A DNA stretch of 64,000 nucleotides, from contig VXBA01004205.1 in assembly GCA_013399895.1 (NCBI GenBank), positions 1 to 64,000 of the forward strand, given 5' to 3'. The position numbers and the translations under genes were made by a program. Position 1 is the stretch's first letter. Each line of letters begins with the position of its first letter. This DNA is from Serilophus lunatus. Its lineage: Eukaryota > Chordata > Aves > Passeriformes > Eurylaimidae. This document shows, piece by piece, positions 14,740 to 24,706 of this stretch. The notes under the pieces were generated by a model. It worked only from the letters and a program-made list of their open reading frames with translations. It ran no database searches and was not told where the DNA came from.

Positions 14740-14743
14740 TTCT
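14712..14743. repeat. 16-bp direct tandem repeat, two copies
   Basis: The unit GAAACCCAGGAATTCT occurs at 14712-14727 and again at 14728-14743, with a degenerate partial third copy. It directly abuts the CR1 fragment and probably reflects local slippage at the truncated 5' junction. Confidence 0.8.
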
Positions 14744-14976
14744 AAAACACAGGAAGATCCATTGGAAGATGGGGAAGAACTTCTTTACTGTGCAGGTGAC
14801 AGAGTACTGGAACAGGTTGCCCAGAGAGGTTGTGGAGTCTCCTTTCCTGGAGATATTCATGAGCCACCCGGATACAATCTTGAGCAACATTCTCAAGGGG
14901 ACTTTGCTTGAACAGGGGGGTTGGACTGGATGACCTCTAGTGGTCCCTTCCAACCTTACTCACTCTGTGATTCTTC
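14740..14976 (+). mobile_element. CR1 3'-end fragment
   Basis: Plus-strand match to the 3' terminus of avian CR1. Diagnostic segments are AACTTCTTTACTGT, ACTGGAACAGGTTGCCCAGA, GGTTGTGGAGTCTCC, GGGGTTGGACTGGATGACC and GGTCCCTTCCAACC, with a tail ending TCTGTGATTCTTC. The copy is truncated at its 5' side, as usual for this family. A 16-bp unit is repeated just upstream at 14712-14743 and may be target-site or degenerate element sequence. Confidence 0.9.
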
Positions 14977-16674
14977 AATTCAGTGAATGTCTTGTAGAAT
15001 CATAAGATTTTTCAAAATATTAAAATCCAAGTGGAGTTAAGATACCTGTTTAAAGTACCACATTAATGTTTGTGTCCAGTGTGATTACAAAGTTGAAACT
15101 GCACTTGGAAAAAGGAAATAAATACTAATTAATTATAGACAGCCTTCAAAGTTAGAAATGGGAAAATCTCTTCCCTCTCCCCAACCTTAAAGTAAAGAAG
15201 CCACTAAATCCATGTCATTAAATTGGATTGTAAAATTATTTCAGTATTACCAGCATAAAGGATTGGTAATGAAAGGATATCTGAGTGTGAATGTTTTAGG
15301 GAGAGTGATTTTTAACTTGTAGGTATTTCTTTAAATATAGCCAACACAGGAGGGTGGCAGACAACTGTTGTTTTTAAATTTGATTATCCTGCAAAAATAT
15401 CAAGATCACTTACCCTTAGGCACTTTTCTCAGCAAATGTTCCATTAACAACTTGGCAGCCAATCATTGACTTTAAAACTATTGGATCTTTCCACAATCTG
15501 TAAATCGTATCTGTATCATTTATACTGCTGTGGTAGTTACATGTTTAGCACATTTGTTGTGATAATTCATTCCTAAACAAAGTAAAAAAGGTCATTTTGT
15601 TACAAAGAGGGACACCTTCTCAGGAAATAGTTGAACAGGAAACCTGTGTAAATACATTGGCTGGCAAAGGCAAACCTAAGGTCAAAATACAGTGCAGCAC
15701 AGGGGTGGATCTCTCATCAGGTCCAAGTTAGTTGGGACAGAAGTTTTGTCAGCCAACAAACTCAGAAACACTTTGTACCAGAAATTAAAGGTCCTTTCAA
15801 CTCACTGGAGGGTGTAAGATATTTCTGAGGCATCTTCCAGGTCCTTATAAAACTCCAGCTGAAGAAAGTGTTTGCTTTGGTTCGGTCACTGTGAGGCGGT
15901 GGACCGAATCTTAGCTCACTGATCCACTTCCATATCAGCTGCATTTAAGAGAGGACAGCAGCTCTTGTAACATCTCACTTTGGAGTTATTTGTCTTTAAA
16001 AAATTTATGTTTGTAACCCTCAAAGGTTTTACAAGTGATTAAATAGTCTCTCAAGAGAGAAATACGTAGGAATGAAGTGAGGGACCCAGAAATACAACCT
16101 TATTGTATGATTTAACACAATGGATGAAATTAAAGACATGTTCATTTCTCACGATTAGCTCATTCTTTTCTGTTACATACGCTGCTCCTTTGCTTAATCA
16201 GCAGTTTAACTGAAAGCATACTCTTCAATTGCATTTGATTTTGTGGTCTCACACTTTAGTAATGAACATGTCATGTTCACATGAATATTTTAAAAACATT
16301 AAGTGACCCGTTTATTTTGTGTTCATGAGCCCTCAGCAGAACAGGAGTGAATCTTGGTGGGTTTTTTTTCTTTTCTCTTTTTTTGTGGGACTTACTTGAC
16401 AGCAATTTTTTTTTGCAAGTTATTATTATTACACGCATAAATTGCCTCCAACCAGGGTAGTACTTGGTTCTTGGAGATGCCTACTCCTCCTCCTTCTGCC
16501 CAACAATCCATAACAAAGTCTGTACCATGAGTGGGGTGTTCGAGCCATGATGTCCAAAACCTGGGATAATGTTTTATTCAACTCCTCTCATAGGCACATG
16601 AAACTGCACACGTTTTTAGTGCCAATAGTTTTGTACTCATCCTGCTGTGATGCTTAATTTCTCCGAAATCAATA
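14977..16674. other. Intergenic DNA, nothing recognised
   Basis: AT-rich sequence between two CR1 fragments. No coding exon, RNA gene or repeat is supported. Confidence 0.55.
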
Positions 16675-16830
16675 GTTCACAGAACTACAGAATGTGCGGT
16701 GTTGGAAGGGACGTACAAGCATGATCAACTCCAATCCTTAACACTATACAGGGCCATCTCCTAGAGTCACACCATGTGCCTGAGAGTATCGTCCAAATTC
16801 TTCCTGAACTTTGCCAGGCTTGCACTTAAG
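16675..16830 (-). mobile_element. CR1 3'-end fragment, minus strand
   Basis: The plus strand reads as the reverse complement of a CR1 3' end. It starts with a CACAGAACTACAGAATG-like tail, then TGTTGGAAGGGACGT, a stretch resembling the usual ATCAAGTCCAACTCCTGGCCCTGCACAGG, ACACCATGTGCCTGAGAG, and a segment ending GAACTTTGCCAGGCTTGCAC. The element's 3' end is therefore at the low-coordinate side. It is diverged and 5'-truncated. Confidence 0.85.
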
Positions 16831-17526
16831 CTACATGTCTGAAAAAAACATGCTTCCAAAAATACATTTAAAAATATCGTCCACCACTTCCTTCAGCACG
16901 TGTTGCCTTTTGTGTTTCCCCCATGCTTATAAGCCCATGAAAGGCTGATACTTTTTAGTTCCTTACGCTCCGAGCATGCCTGCAATGTCCATCAGTTAGG
17001 CAACTGGCAAGCTGAAGCCACTGTTTGTCAGCCATACCATTCATGGGACTGCAGAATCACCTTTCTCCCATGTGACTCTCCACATTAGCAATCTTCCTCA
17101 AGCCATTGCCTATGTACAATACATACATTAAACAAAACAGGAGGAGGCCCACCATTAATTACCCATCTACACAATATCTAGCACAATGGAAGCCTGAGGA
17201 CCCAGTGAGTTTCCCAGACACTGTCTAAGTAATGCAGATAGATGATAATTCTCCTTGAAAGCAGTCAGCCCATTCTGAGGGCAAGCCTTCCTCACTTTAT
17301 TCTCTTAAAATTTCCACTGAAGGGGCACATTGAGAAAAGCAGGCAAGATTTTCCTCTGTAGTGTCTCTGTCTCCTCAACTGTCTCTTCATCTTCCCAGTG
17401 GTCTAGTGCATGCACAAGTGAGATCAGCAAATGTTTTGCATGTGTAAGAATTGCACCTATAGCATATTCCAAACAGTAAGAGTAAACAATGATCCATAAT
17501 CCATAAGTTTTATATTCCTTTTTTGC

Positions 17527-17634
17527 ACAATCAAATAAGTAGAAAAAGAAACCAAAACCAAAACCAACCATACAAAACAAAAAAAAACCCAACAAACCAA
17601 AAAAAAAACAAAAAGAAAACAAAAAGAAAGAGAA
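17527..17634. repeat. A-rich simple sequence
   Basis: About 108 bases dominated by A with interspersed C and G, mostly CAAAA and GAAAA units. It lies about 60 bases before the next CR1 fragment. It generates spurious Lys/Asn-rich and Phe-rich open frames on the two strands. Confidence 0.8.
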
Positions 17635-17696
17635 GACTGTTTTATTCTTTTTCAGCAGTAATAATCCTGGGGCTATTTATAAAGTGTATATATCAC

Positions 17697-17910
17697 AGAA
17701 ATCAAATAAAATAGGACTGGAAGTTAACATCAGATCATCTAGGCTAACACACTGCCCTGTGTCAGGACAACTGTGCTTGTGCCGTTCCCAAGAAATATTT
17801 GCACAGCTTAAAATGCTTCATTGATAGGGACTCCATAAAAATGTCTTGACAGTTACTCCAGGACTGCATTACCCCTACTGTTAGGAAAATTATCCTCATG
17901 TCAAGATAAA
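17697..17910 (-). mobile_element. Older CR1 3'-end fragment, minus strand
   Basis: The plus strand has the order of a reverse-complemented CR1 3' region: a CACAGAAATC-like tail, AGGACTGGAAGTTAACATCAG (equivalent to the usual ACTGGAAGGGACCTCAG), ATCATCTAGGCTAACACAC, GATAGGGACTCCA, and TACCCCTACTGTTAGGAAA followed by TTATCCTCATGTC. It is more diverged than the other copies and is a separate insertion from the one at 16675-16830. Confidence 0.75.
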
Positions 17911-17951
17911 TGACAGAGGAAGTTGTGCTCCCTTCTGAAGTGTTGGGGTTT

Positions 17952-17976
17952 CTTGTTTGTTTGTTTGTTTGTTTTT
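17952..17976. repeat. (TTTG)n microsatellite
   Basis: Five to six tandem TTTG/GTTT units ending in a short T run. Simple sequence of no evident function. Confidence 0.85.
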
Positions 17977-18689
17977 AAGAAGAAAGCAGGTGCAAAGGCC
18001 ATCTGAAGCAAAGGTAGATAGCCAAATGAATTATAAGGCAGAGAGAAAAGCTGAATGTCTGGAATGGTTTTGCTGGGGAACAGCCTCCAAGAGCAGTAGA
18101 AAATAAACAGAAAATGAGTCTGGAGTAACCTGGAAAAAAGTAAACTAATAGATCTTCAAACAGAAAGCTACATGGAAAGAAACAGAGTTGAAAAAAGCAG
18201 GAAACAAACAAATCCTCTTCTGTTGGAGTCCTATAGTGTTTGGGCAAATAAGCCTTTGCAATTTTTCTGTAAACATTGCATCGAAGAAATATTGAATTCT
18301 ATCATCCCTTCTCTTCTTGGAAAGAAATACCCTGAAGACTCAATACTTTGGCTATCCATACAGGTCAGAAAAGTACATTAAGAAACTTCTTTAGAAAAAA
18401 TAAAACAAAAAGGTGTTTGTTTACAATTATTTTAGATATTTATATTTTTTTTTCAGATGTAAGAGGGGTGTCATCTTCAACTATTACTTGAAAATATTTG
18501 GCTCTCTTGCTTCATGAAGACCTTTTTCTTCTCGTTCTCCTCATCCCCACCCCTTCACCAGGACTGGTTGTATTCTATTTAAATAATGACATTTTTTAAA
18601 TTAATGATCACGCCAGCAGGAACGAAAGACGGCATTTGCCCCGGAAAACAACCAACCAACCAAAAACCCCCAAACCAACCCCCCCCCCC

Positions 18690-19270
18690 CTTCAGTGGCT
18701 GCCTGTTGGTGCTCCCCAGGACCAGGGGGGGGCAGCACCGGCGCGGCTCCCGCCCCGCGGGGGGTACGGAGGGGGCGCCCCGGGGCTCCCCCCGCGGGCC
18801 CGCGGCCTCTGCGCCACCGCCGCCGGCGCGCTGGGGAGGCGGGAATGGAGGCTTGGGGGGGAATCCAAAACCCAGCAGTACAGAAAACACTCACACACGC
18901 ACACACAAAGCCGAACTAAAATAAAACCAGCGACCGACAAATATAGATGTTCCAGGAAGAAAATCCTGGTGATTGCGAAGCGCTGACGCATCTCAGCCCC
19001 CCGTGCGTAATTTTCGCACTGGCAGCGGAGAGGCGGGAGACGGGCAGGAGCTGATCCACACCCCCCGCACGCCCCCCAGCCCAGCCTCGCTCCCGTAGGT
19101 TTTGCCAAAGGCGGCGATTTCCGCGGCAAACGCGGCGGGTGCGGTGCCGGCGGGTGCCCGCGGAGGGACGGGGTGCGGGGCTGGCCCGGGGACGCCCTGC
19201 CGGGGGAGCACCGGCCGGGATGGGCACACGCTGCTGCGTCGTGACCTGCTCCAAAACCGGCCTTTTTGTG
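18690..19270. promoter_or_regulatory. Isolated CpG island about 5.4 kb upstream of the IRS2 start codon
   Basis: This block of roughly 580 bases is strongly GC-rich and CpG-dense, with runs such as CCGCGGGCCCGCGG, GCGGCGATTTCCGCGG and GGCGCGCTGGGG, flanked by AT-rich DNA on both sides. GC-rich low-complexity sequence opens frames in several phases, but none shows a recognisable domain. An island like this usually marks a promoter or a developmentally regulated CpG-rich element. Candidates are an unannotated noncoding transcript, an upstream alternative IRS2 first exon, or a distal element. The GC content is seen directly; the function is inferred. Confidence 0.6.
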
Positions 19271-22200
19271 GGTTCACCCGACACGGGAGGAAGAACTGGT
19301 CTCTCCGTTCAGATCACGGGTTATCACCAAAACACCCTCAACGGTGTGTCGGCCTGCCTGCGGACTGTGGGGTTTTGAACCTGTCGCTTGAGACACAAAT
19401 TTTGAGGGAGAAATGATCCAAATGCAGAAAAATATCCAAATCTTAGCCAAAAAATAATAAACTGGAAATGAGGCATACTCCAGATTTTCCTTTATCCCCC
19501 TCCCATATAAGAATGTACAACCTAATGACATCAACATTATTTCAGTATCTATTCCAAATAATTAATAAAAGTAGTATTAGCTTCGAAAATTACTGAATAT
19601 GCATGGAGTTGCGTAACCATAGCCCCTATTTATCTAACCTGGAATTCTCTGGAATTCTATGAGTGTGACATTCACTGAAGCAAGTAATCTTTACTTAACA
19701 AAGAAGTATTTTTAGGGTCTGTGATTTCTGAGTATCTTTCCCTCGTGTACAAAGCCACCCATAATAGTTTACTCAGGACTAGGCGGGGGGGGAAAAAAAT
19801 TAAAAATTGGAAGCCCTTAGTGTTACTCTTGCTATAGAGGAATACAGCCAGCCGTTAGGAGTTACTAAATGAGTACTGCCAACAACGTGCTTTGTAAAAC
19901 TATCTGGAAAGATGGCCTGTCCTTCCTCCCAGAAACACAGACTTCTCTACCAGGTAATCACGGCACATTACCACTCAAAGGCATTGAGAGAGGTTAGAAA
20001 GAAGTTGATAGGAGTTCATGTCCTCTTACAGTAAGGTTATGAAATGTATAACCAGAATGACACTGTATCAGAAGTACGCAAATAAATGTACCAGGGAATA
20101 AACTGACTTCACCTGTTTATGTACAAGTTCAAGGACATCAAAATATAAATCACTCTGTTTTGTTGGAACAGATAACTGTACTATTGATAGTATAAGAAAG
20201 TGTTGCTGACGCACATAATCTTTCTCTGCACTTTTTTTCCCATGGCTTCACTACCATCAGCTCTGTGATCCTGGCAACAGGTAGAAGGCAACAGCCAAGC
20301 CAAACATCAAACACATCCCTTTCAACTGTTACTTCTTATACTGAAATTGAAAGATGTTTCAAAAGGAGATTTAGACTAAGCACAAACAAAATGTACTTTC
20401 AAAGGATGTTACAAATTTTGAAATCTAACGTACTCATGCATCCAGTCTCTCAGAAAGCATTTTTTAAGTAACTGGCTGTGACTTTGGGCAGTATTTAAAT
20501 ATAGCTACATATCCACAGAGCCTTGTGCTCCAGTCACCCTAATATGAGTGGTGGGATGGGGTGTGTGTGTGTGTGGAACAAACAACAAAAACCCCCAGCT
20601 GGGTCCTGTGTGTGTTGGGCTCGTCCAATCAAGTTTCCACATGTAACTAAACCCAGTTGCATGCCACTGGAAGTAATAAATTCAATCATTTAACTATTAT
20701 TCAGACAAATAGTCTTCTTAAGCAAAATTCACTGATGGCTTGAGAAGTTCATGGCTTGCAAAACAGTGTTGCTGACCACTGTTTAGCATCCATCCATCCA
20801 GTTCAGTATTGAAAACATTAAATTTAAATACAGTTATACATAAATGCATATCACACCTTTTTTGTTTGTTTTGGTTTGGGTTTTTTTGGGGGGAGGGGTG
20901 TTTAATACAGCTAAGAAACTCCAAGTACTTGGGAAAATGTGCAACCAGTAGGGCTCTGGGTTGGCAAAACTGTATTTGCTACATCTGAACTTCACTGTCA
21001 AAACCAAGGTCCAATAATTTTCTAGGTACATCTCCACCAGTTTAGGGTGGACAGAAGTAACATTTTATGACTGACATAACTGATGGCAAATGACCCTCAC
21101 ATAAATAGTATATTTTGATAAATCTGACCATTACCCAGCAGTTGTTTTTTTTTTCTTGGAAGAAAAATGAGATGGCTGAAGCATGGTATGCTGGCAGAGG
21201 CATAGTTTAGAAGGCAGGAAAGATGCTAATATTAGCACTATATACTTTGTATATTAGCAAAGCATTCCTAGCTGAGATTTCCAACTAGAAGGTAAATATA
21301 GTGAAATAGAGATGGGGTGGGGTGATATGACGCAATAAAAGGAGTGGGAGAGGTAAAACGGGATCATTTTTTCTTTCATCGTGAGAGAATTGTTGTCCAG
21401 AGCAATTTAAGCAAGCATCCTCTGGCAAATCTGTAGCAGTTATTGAAGATGCTGCTGTCCCTATCTGTCCACCCCTATGTTCTGCTTGAAATTGCTTGGT
21501 GGAACGAGGGTGCATCTGTTATGCTTAACCATCCCAATTCGCAGCCTTCTGCATCTCTGAAAACCCACTTATTTCAGAAATTAAAGCTAACATGCTACAT
21601 GACACATAGGAATAGCTGAATCATAAGAATTGCCAGCCTGTACAACCTCTCACCTATACTGAGAGGTGAGATGGAGAAGTGCATGTTAGTGCATTTATTG
21701 TCATTTAATGCCCCTGTAATTACATTGAAATTACTGAGAAAACTTTTCAGAAGAGATATGTTGTTGAAAAGCAATTCAGAGGAGTTCAGAGAAAATTCTC
21801 CATAAGATGGGTCACCTATGTAAACTGGGATCATTAATTCCAGAGTTGGTCAGGAAATAATAGTACTTTCTATCCAGAATTTTACACACACCTGGGTCCC
21901 AATACTTGTGTTCTGTACCCCAGTTATACATTAAAACCCAAGCCCTAAACATAATTATGGAAGAAATATTACTTGTAATGAATCAGCACTGCTAAAAAGG
22001 AGCTGTTTTTTTTTTATATAATTGCATTATATCAATGCCAATACAGAAAAAAAAAGTATGAACTGCAACTTTGTATTCTAGCCTATCCTAATGCGTTTGT
22101 CACAGAAATTTTTTTCAAACCTAGTTTTCCTGCTATAGCCAAGGTGTATTGCTGGCATGGTCAAGAATAACATATATATGAAAATACCAAGTAGATTAAC

Positions 22201-22859
22201 TACTAATCTTTTTTACATTTCGAACCCAAGAACACTTGCTCAAGGTCACCAACCATATTTGATAAACGTCTGGAAAAATCCAAATTCCCAAGGAGTTTGC
22301 AGGCGAAAGTTTGTGTTTGTGGGCCCAGATTAGTCCGATTGGCACGAAACTGTTGAGAAAATTAATTCCCTCAAATCTTCAGTAGTGTGAATATAGGGAA
22401 TTGTCTGGCCTGCTACAGTCAGTCAGAAAACAACTATTCCCAATTTTCACATGAAACTGTCCTCATCGAGATCCGTTACACAATCATTACAAGTAGTTTA
22501 AACTTACAATGACAAATTCTATGCATTTTTCCAGATACAGAAATAAAATAAAAGATTGCCAGCATAATTTTCTGTGAAGAGTCATTCCGGTACAGAGGAG
22601 TCCCAGGTACCTTGCACAAGGTTACACACCTTGCTGCTGTGGAGAGGTCAGTGCCCCCCACATATCAAATTACTTTTTTAACTCCCCTCCCTAAAAAAAT
22701 TTAATACACCTGGTAACTACTACCTCGTATGTAAATGTTTTCCTGCAAGATGGAGAATTCTTCAAAAGCTGCTCTGTTGCGACGTATCGGTATTTTCAGT
22801 GATGTGGCCTTTTCCAATTACCCCCCATCACTCTCCCTGCCCTCTGTTGATTTCTAGAT
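19271..22859. other. Intergenic DNA upstream of IRS2
   Basis: AT-rich sequence between the two CpG islands. It has a (GT)n tract near 20561-20575 and several homopolymers. No gene or interspersed repeat is recognised. Confidence 0.5.
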
Positions 22860-23028
22860 GGGTTATTATGACCCAAACCGCGGAGAATTTGGGGCCGGAG
22901 GGAGCGGAGCGCCAGCAGTACGTCCGGGAACACGGGAGGCGCTCGGCCACGGCCCCGCACGACGGCAGCTGCAGGCGCCGCATCACTTTCGTCTTTCCGT
23001 CCCCCACCCCCCCTTGTTTGTCTGTGGT

Positions 23029-23053
23029 GTTTGTTTGTTTGTTTGTTTGTTTG
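23029..23053. repeat. (GTTT)n microsatellite inside the CpG island
   Basis: About six tandem GTTT units flanked by C-rich sequence. It interrupts the GC-rich region upstream of IRS2. Confidence 0.9.
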
Positions 23054-23632
23054 TCTCCCCCTCGGCTTTACAGGCAACCCCGGCTGCTTCAGCTTCGTCG
23101 CAGGACGCTAAATGAAAGCGCGTCCTGACGGCGCTCAGGGGGCAGACGGGAAAGCACGGATGGATGTCTCTGTGACCCCAGCCTCGCTTTTCCTCCTGGG
23201 CATGTGCAAAGCGAGGCTTCCCCCGCCGTTCCCGAGGCGGGCGGACGCGGGGCTGCGGTTGGGAACAAGCTGGACGGTTTCAGCACGGCCTCTTCCCTTC
23301 ATTCCCCGACACTTACTATCGCTGCCCTCCCCGCACCACGCCTTGCGCTTCCTGAGGCGCCGCGACCGCCTTCAACGCGGGGCGACAGCCCGGCATCCCC
23401 GCCTCGCAGCCCTCTCGCGGGCCCCTGCGCTCCCCCTCCCTTCCCCCGCCCCCGGCGCACAGAGGAGAATGCGGGCTGGAGGGACCCCCGCCCCTCCTGC
23501 CGCCCACCCCNCCGCCGCCGCTCGTTCCGTAGTCGCCGCGCCGGGATCGTTTCCAGGAGGAAACGCGGACGCTGCCCTCATTCACCGCTAAAGCGAAACG
23601 CCCGGATAAATTAATGTTGTTTAATTAAAACC

Positions 23633-24246
23633 NNNNNNNNNNNNNNNNNNNNNNNNNNNNNNNNNNNNNNNNNNNNNNNNNNNNNNNNNNNNNNNNNNNN
23701 NNNNNNNNNNNNNNNNNNNNNNNNNNNNNNNNNNNNNNNNNNNNNNNNNNNNNNNNNNNNNNNNNNNNNNNNNNNNNNNNNNNNNNNNNNNNNNNNNNNN
23801 NNNNNNNNNNNNNNNNNNNNNNNNNNNNNNNNNNNNNNNNNNNNNNNNNNNNNNNNNNNNNNNNNNNNNNNNNNNNNNNNNNNNNNNNNNNNNNNNNNNN
23901 NNNNNNNNNNNNNNNNNNNNNNNNNNNNNNNNNNNNNNNNNNNNNNNNNNNNNNNNNNNNNNNNNNNNNNNNNNNNNNNNNNNNNNNNNNNNNNNNNNNN
24001 NNNNNNNNNNNNNNNNNNNNNNNNNNNNNNNNNNNNNNNNNNNNNNNNNNNNNNNNNNNNNNNNNNNNNNNNNNNNNNNNNNNNNNNNNNNNNNNNNNNN
24101 NNNNNNNNNNNNNNNNNNNNNNNNNNNNNNNNNNNNNNNNNNNNNNNNNNNNNNNNNNNNNNNNNNNNNNNNNNNNNNNNNNNNNNNNNNNNNNNNNNNN
24201 NNNNNNNNNNNNNNNNNNNNNNNNNNNNNNNNNNNNNNNNNNNNNN
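23633..24246. other. Assembly gap of 614 N
   Basis: Continuous N between an AT-rich stretch (ending TTTAATTAAAACC) and GC-rich 5'UTR sequence (starting GGCGGCGGCGG). Extremely GC-rich promoter segments often drop out of short-read assemblies. The gap probably hides part of the core promoter, the transcription start or both. Confidence 0.97.
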
Positions 24247-24303
24247 GGCGGCGGCGGAGCCCCGCCCCGTCTCGGTGTGTGAGCGCCTTGGTGAGGCGGC
24301 GGT

Positions 24304-24317
24304 CACGTGTTGTTTTG
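24304..24317 (+). promoter_or_regulatory. E-box (CACGTG) next to a FOXO/insulin-response motif (TGTTTTG)
   Basis: CACGTG is at 24304-24309 and TGTTTTG at 24311-24317, about 400 bases before the start codon. Hepatic Irs2 in mammals is known to be activated by FOXO1 through an insulin-response element of this type and by the bHLH factor TFE3 through an E-box, and repressed by SREBP-1. The adjacency of both motifs here fits that scheme. Whether this is the orthologous element is inferred, not aligned. Confidence 0.6.
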
Positions 24318-24344
24318 CTCTTTAGTTGGGGCACTCGGTGCGCG

Positions 24345-24476
24345 ATGTGTTACTTACGGCGAAACTCCCGCCGGCGCCGGCAGCACCAGCAGCGGCGGCC
24401 GGGGAGCGGCAGCGGCGCCGCCGGTACCCGAGCCGGGGAGGACGCCGGGCGGCCGCTGGCAGCACTCGCTGCCTAG
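24345..24476 (+). other. Putative upstream ORF in the IRS2 5'UTR, 43 codons
   Basis: An ATG at 24345 in moderate context (GCGATGT) opens a 43-codon, Arg-rich frame ending at TAG 24474-24476. That is 230 bases before the main start and in a different frame. If the transcription start lies upstream, ribosomes would meet this ATG first and main-frame translation would depend on leaky scanning or reinitiation. The peptide is low complexity, so any role would be regulatory. Confidence 0.4.
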
Positions 24477-24565
24477 AGGCGACAGCGGAGGATCCCGGTG
24501 CGGCTCCGTGCAGCCGCGCTCTTCTACGGAGGAATAACTTTATTTTACCGGCTTCTCTCCATACT

Positions 24566-24624
24566 TCTTTTTTTTTCCACCTTTTTTTTTTGTTGTTGTT
24601 GTTGGTTTTTATTTTTTTTTCCCC
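24566..24624 (+). promoter_or_regulatory. U-rich and (GUU)n tract in the IRS2 5'UTR
   Basis: Three T runs of about 8 to 11 bases separated by CCACC and a GTTGTTGTTGTTGG repeat, then CCCC, lying 83 bases before the ATG in otherwise GC-rich sequence. Such a tract could bind polypyrimidine-tract or U-rich-binding proteins in the mRNA leader. The composition is seen; the function is inferred. Confidence 0.45.
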
Positions 24625-24706
24625 GTGGTGCTCGGTCTCCGGATCCACTCGGCGTCGGCGGCTGCAGCGAGAGGAGCCGGGCGGCGCTCCCGCCGCGGGG
24701 CTGGGG

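Larger units (their letters stand above)
22860..24706 (+). promoter_or_regulatory. IRS2: CpG-island promoter and 5'UTR region of IRS2
   Basis: GC content and CpG frequency rise sharply at about 22860 and stay high into exon 1, apart from short AT-rich or TTTG interruptions and the assembly gap. This is the expected promoter architecture of IRS2, a TATA-less CpG-island gene in mammals. The transcription start cannot be placed: 614 bases are missing and RNA evidence is needed. Visible candidate elements are a TGACG CRE half-site at 23126-23130, an E-box with an adjacent FOXO-type motif at 24304-24317, a uORF at 24345-24476 and a U-rich tract at 24566-24624. A single N at 23511 marks another unresolved base. 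Confidence 0.8.

Noticed and set aside
18579..19416. Overlapping GC-rich open frames on both strands
   Set aside because: They appear in several phases at once, as expected where stop codons are rare. Translations are Pro/Gly/Arg/Ala-rich with no domain.
24326..24706. In-frame open extension of 127 codons upstream of the IRS2 ATG, with a hydrophobic FFLLLLLVFIFF-like segment
   Set aside because: It contains no in-frame ATG, is bounded by a TAG at 24323-24325, and its hydrophobic part is only the translation of the U-rich leader tract. The ATG at 24707 gives the conserved MASP start in good context.
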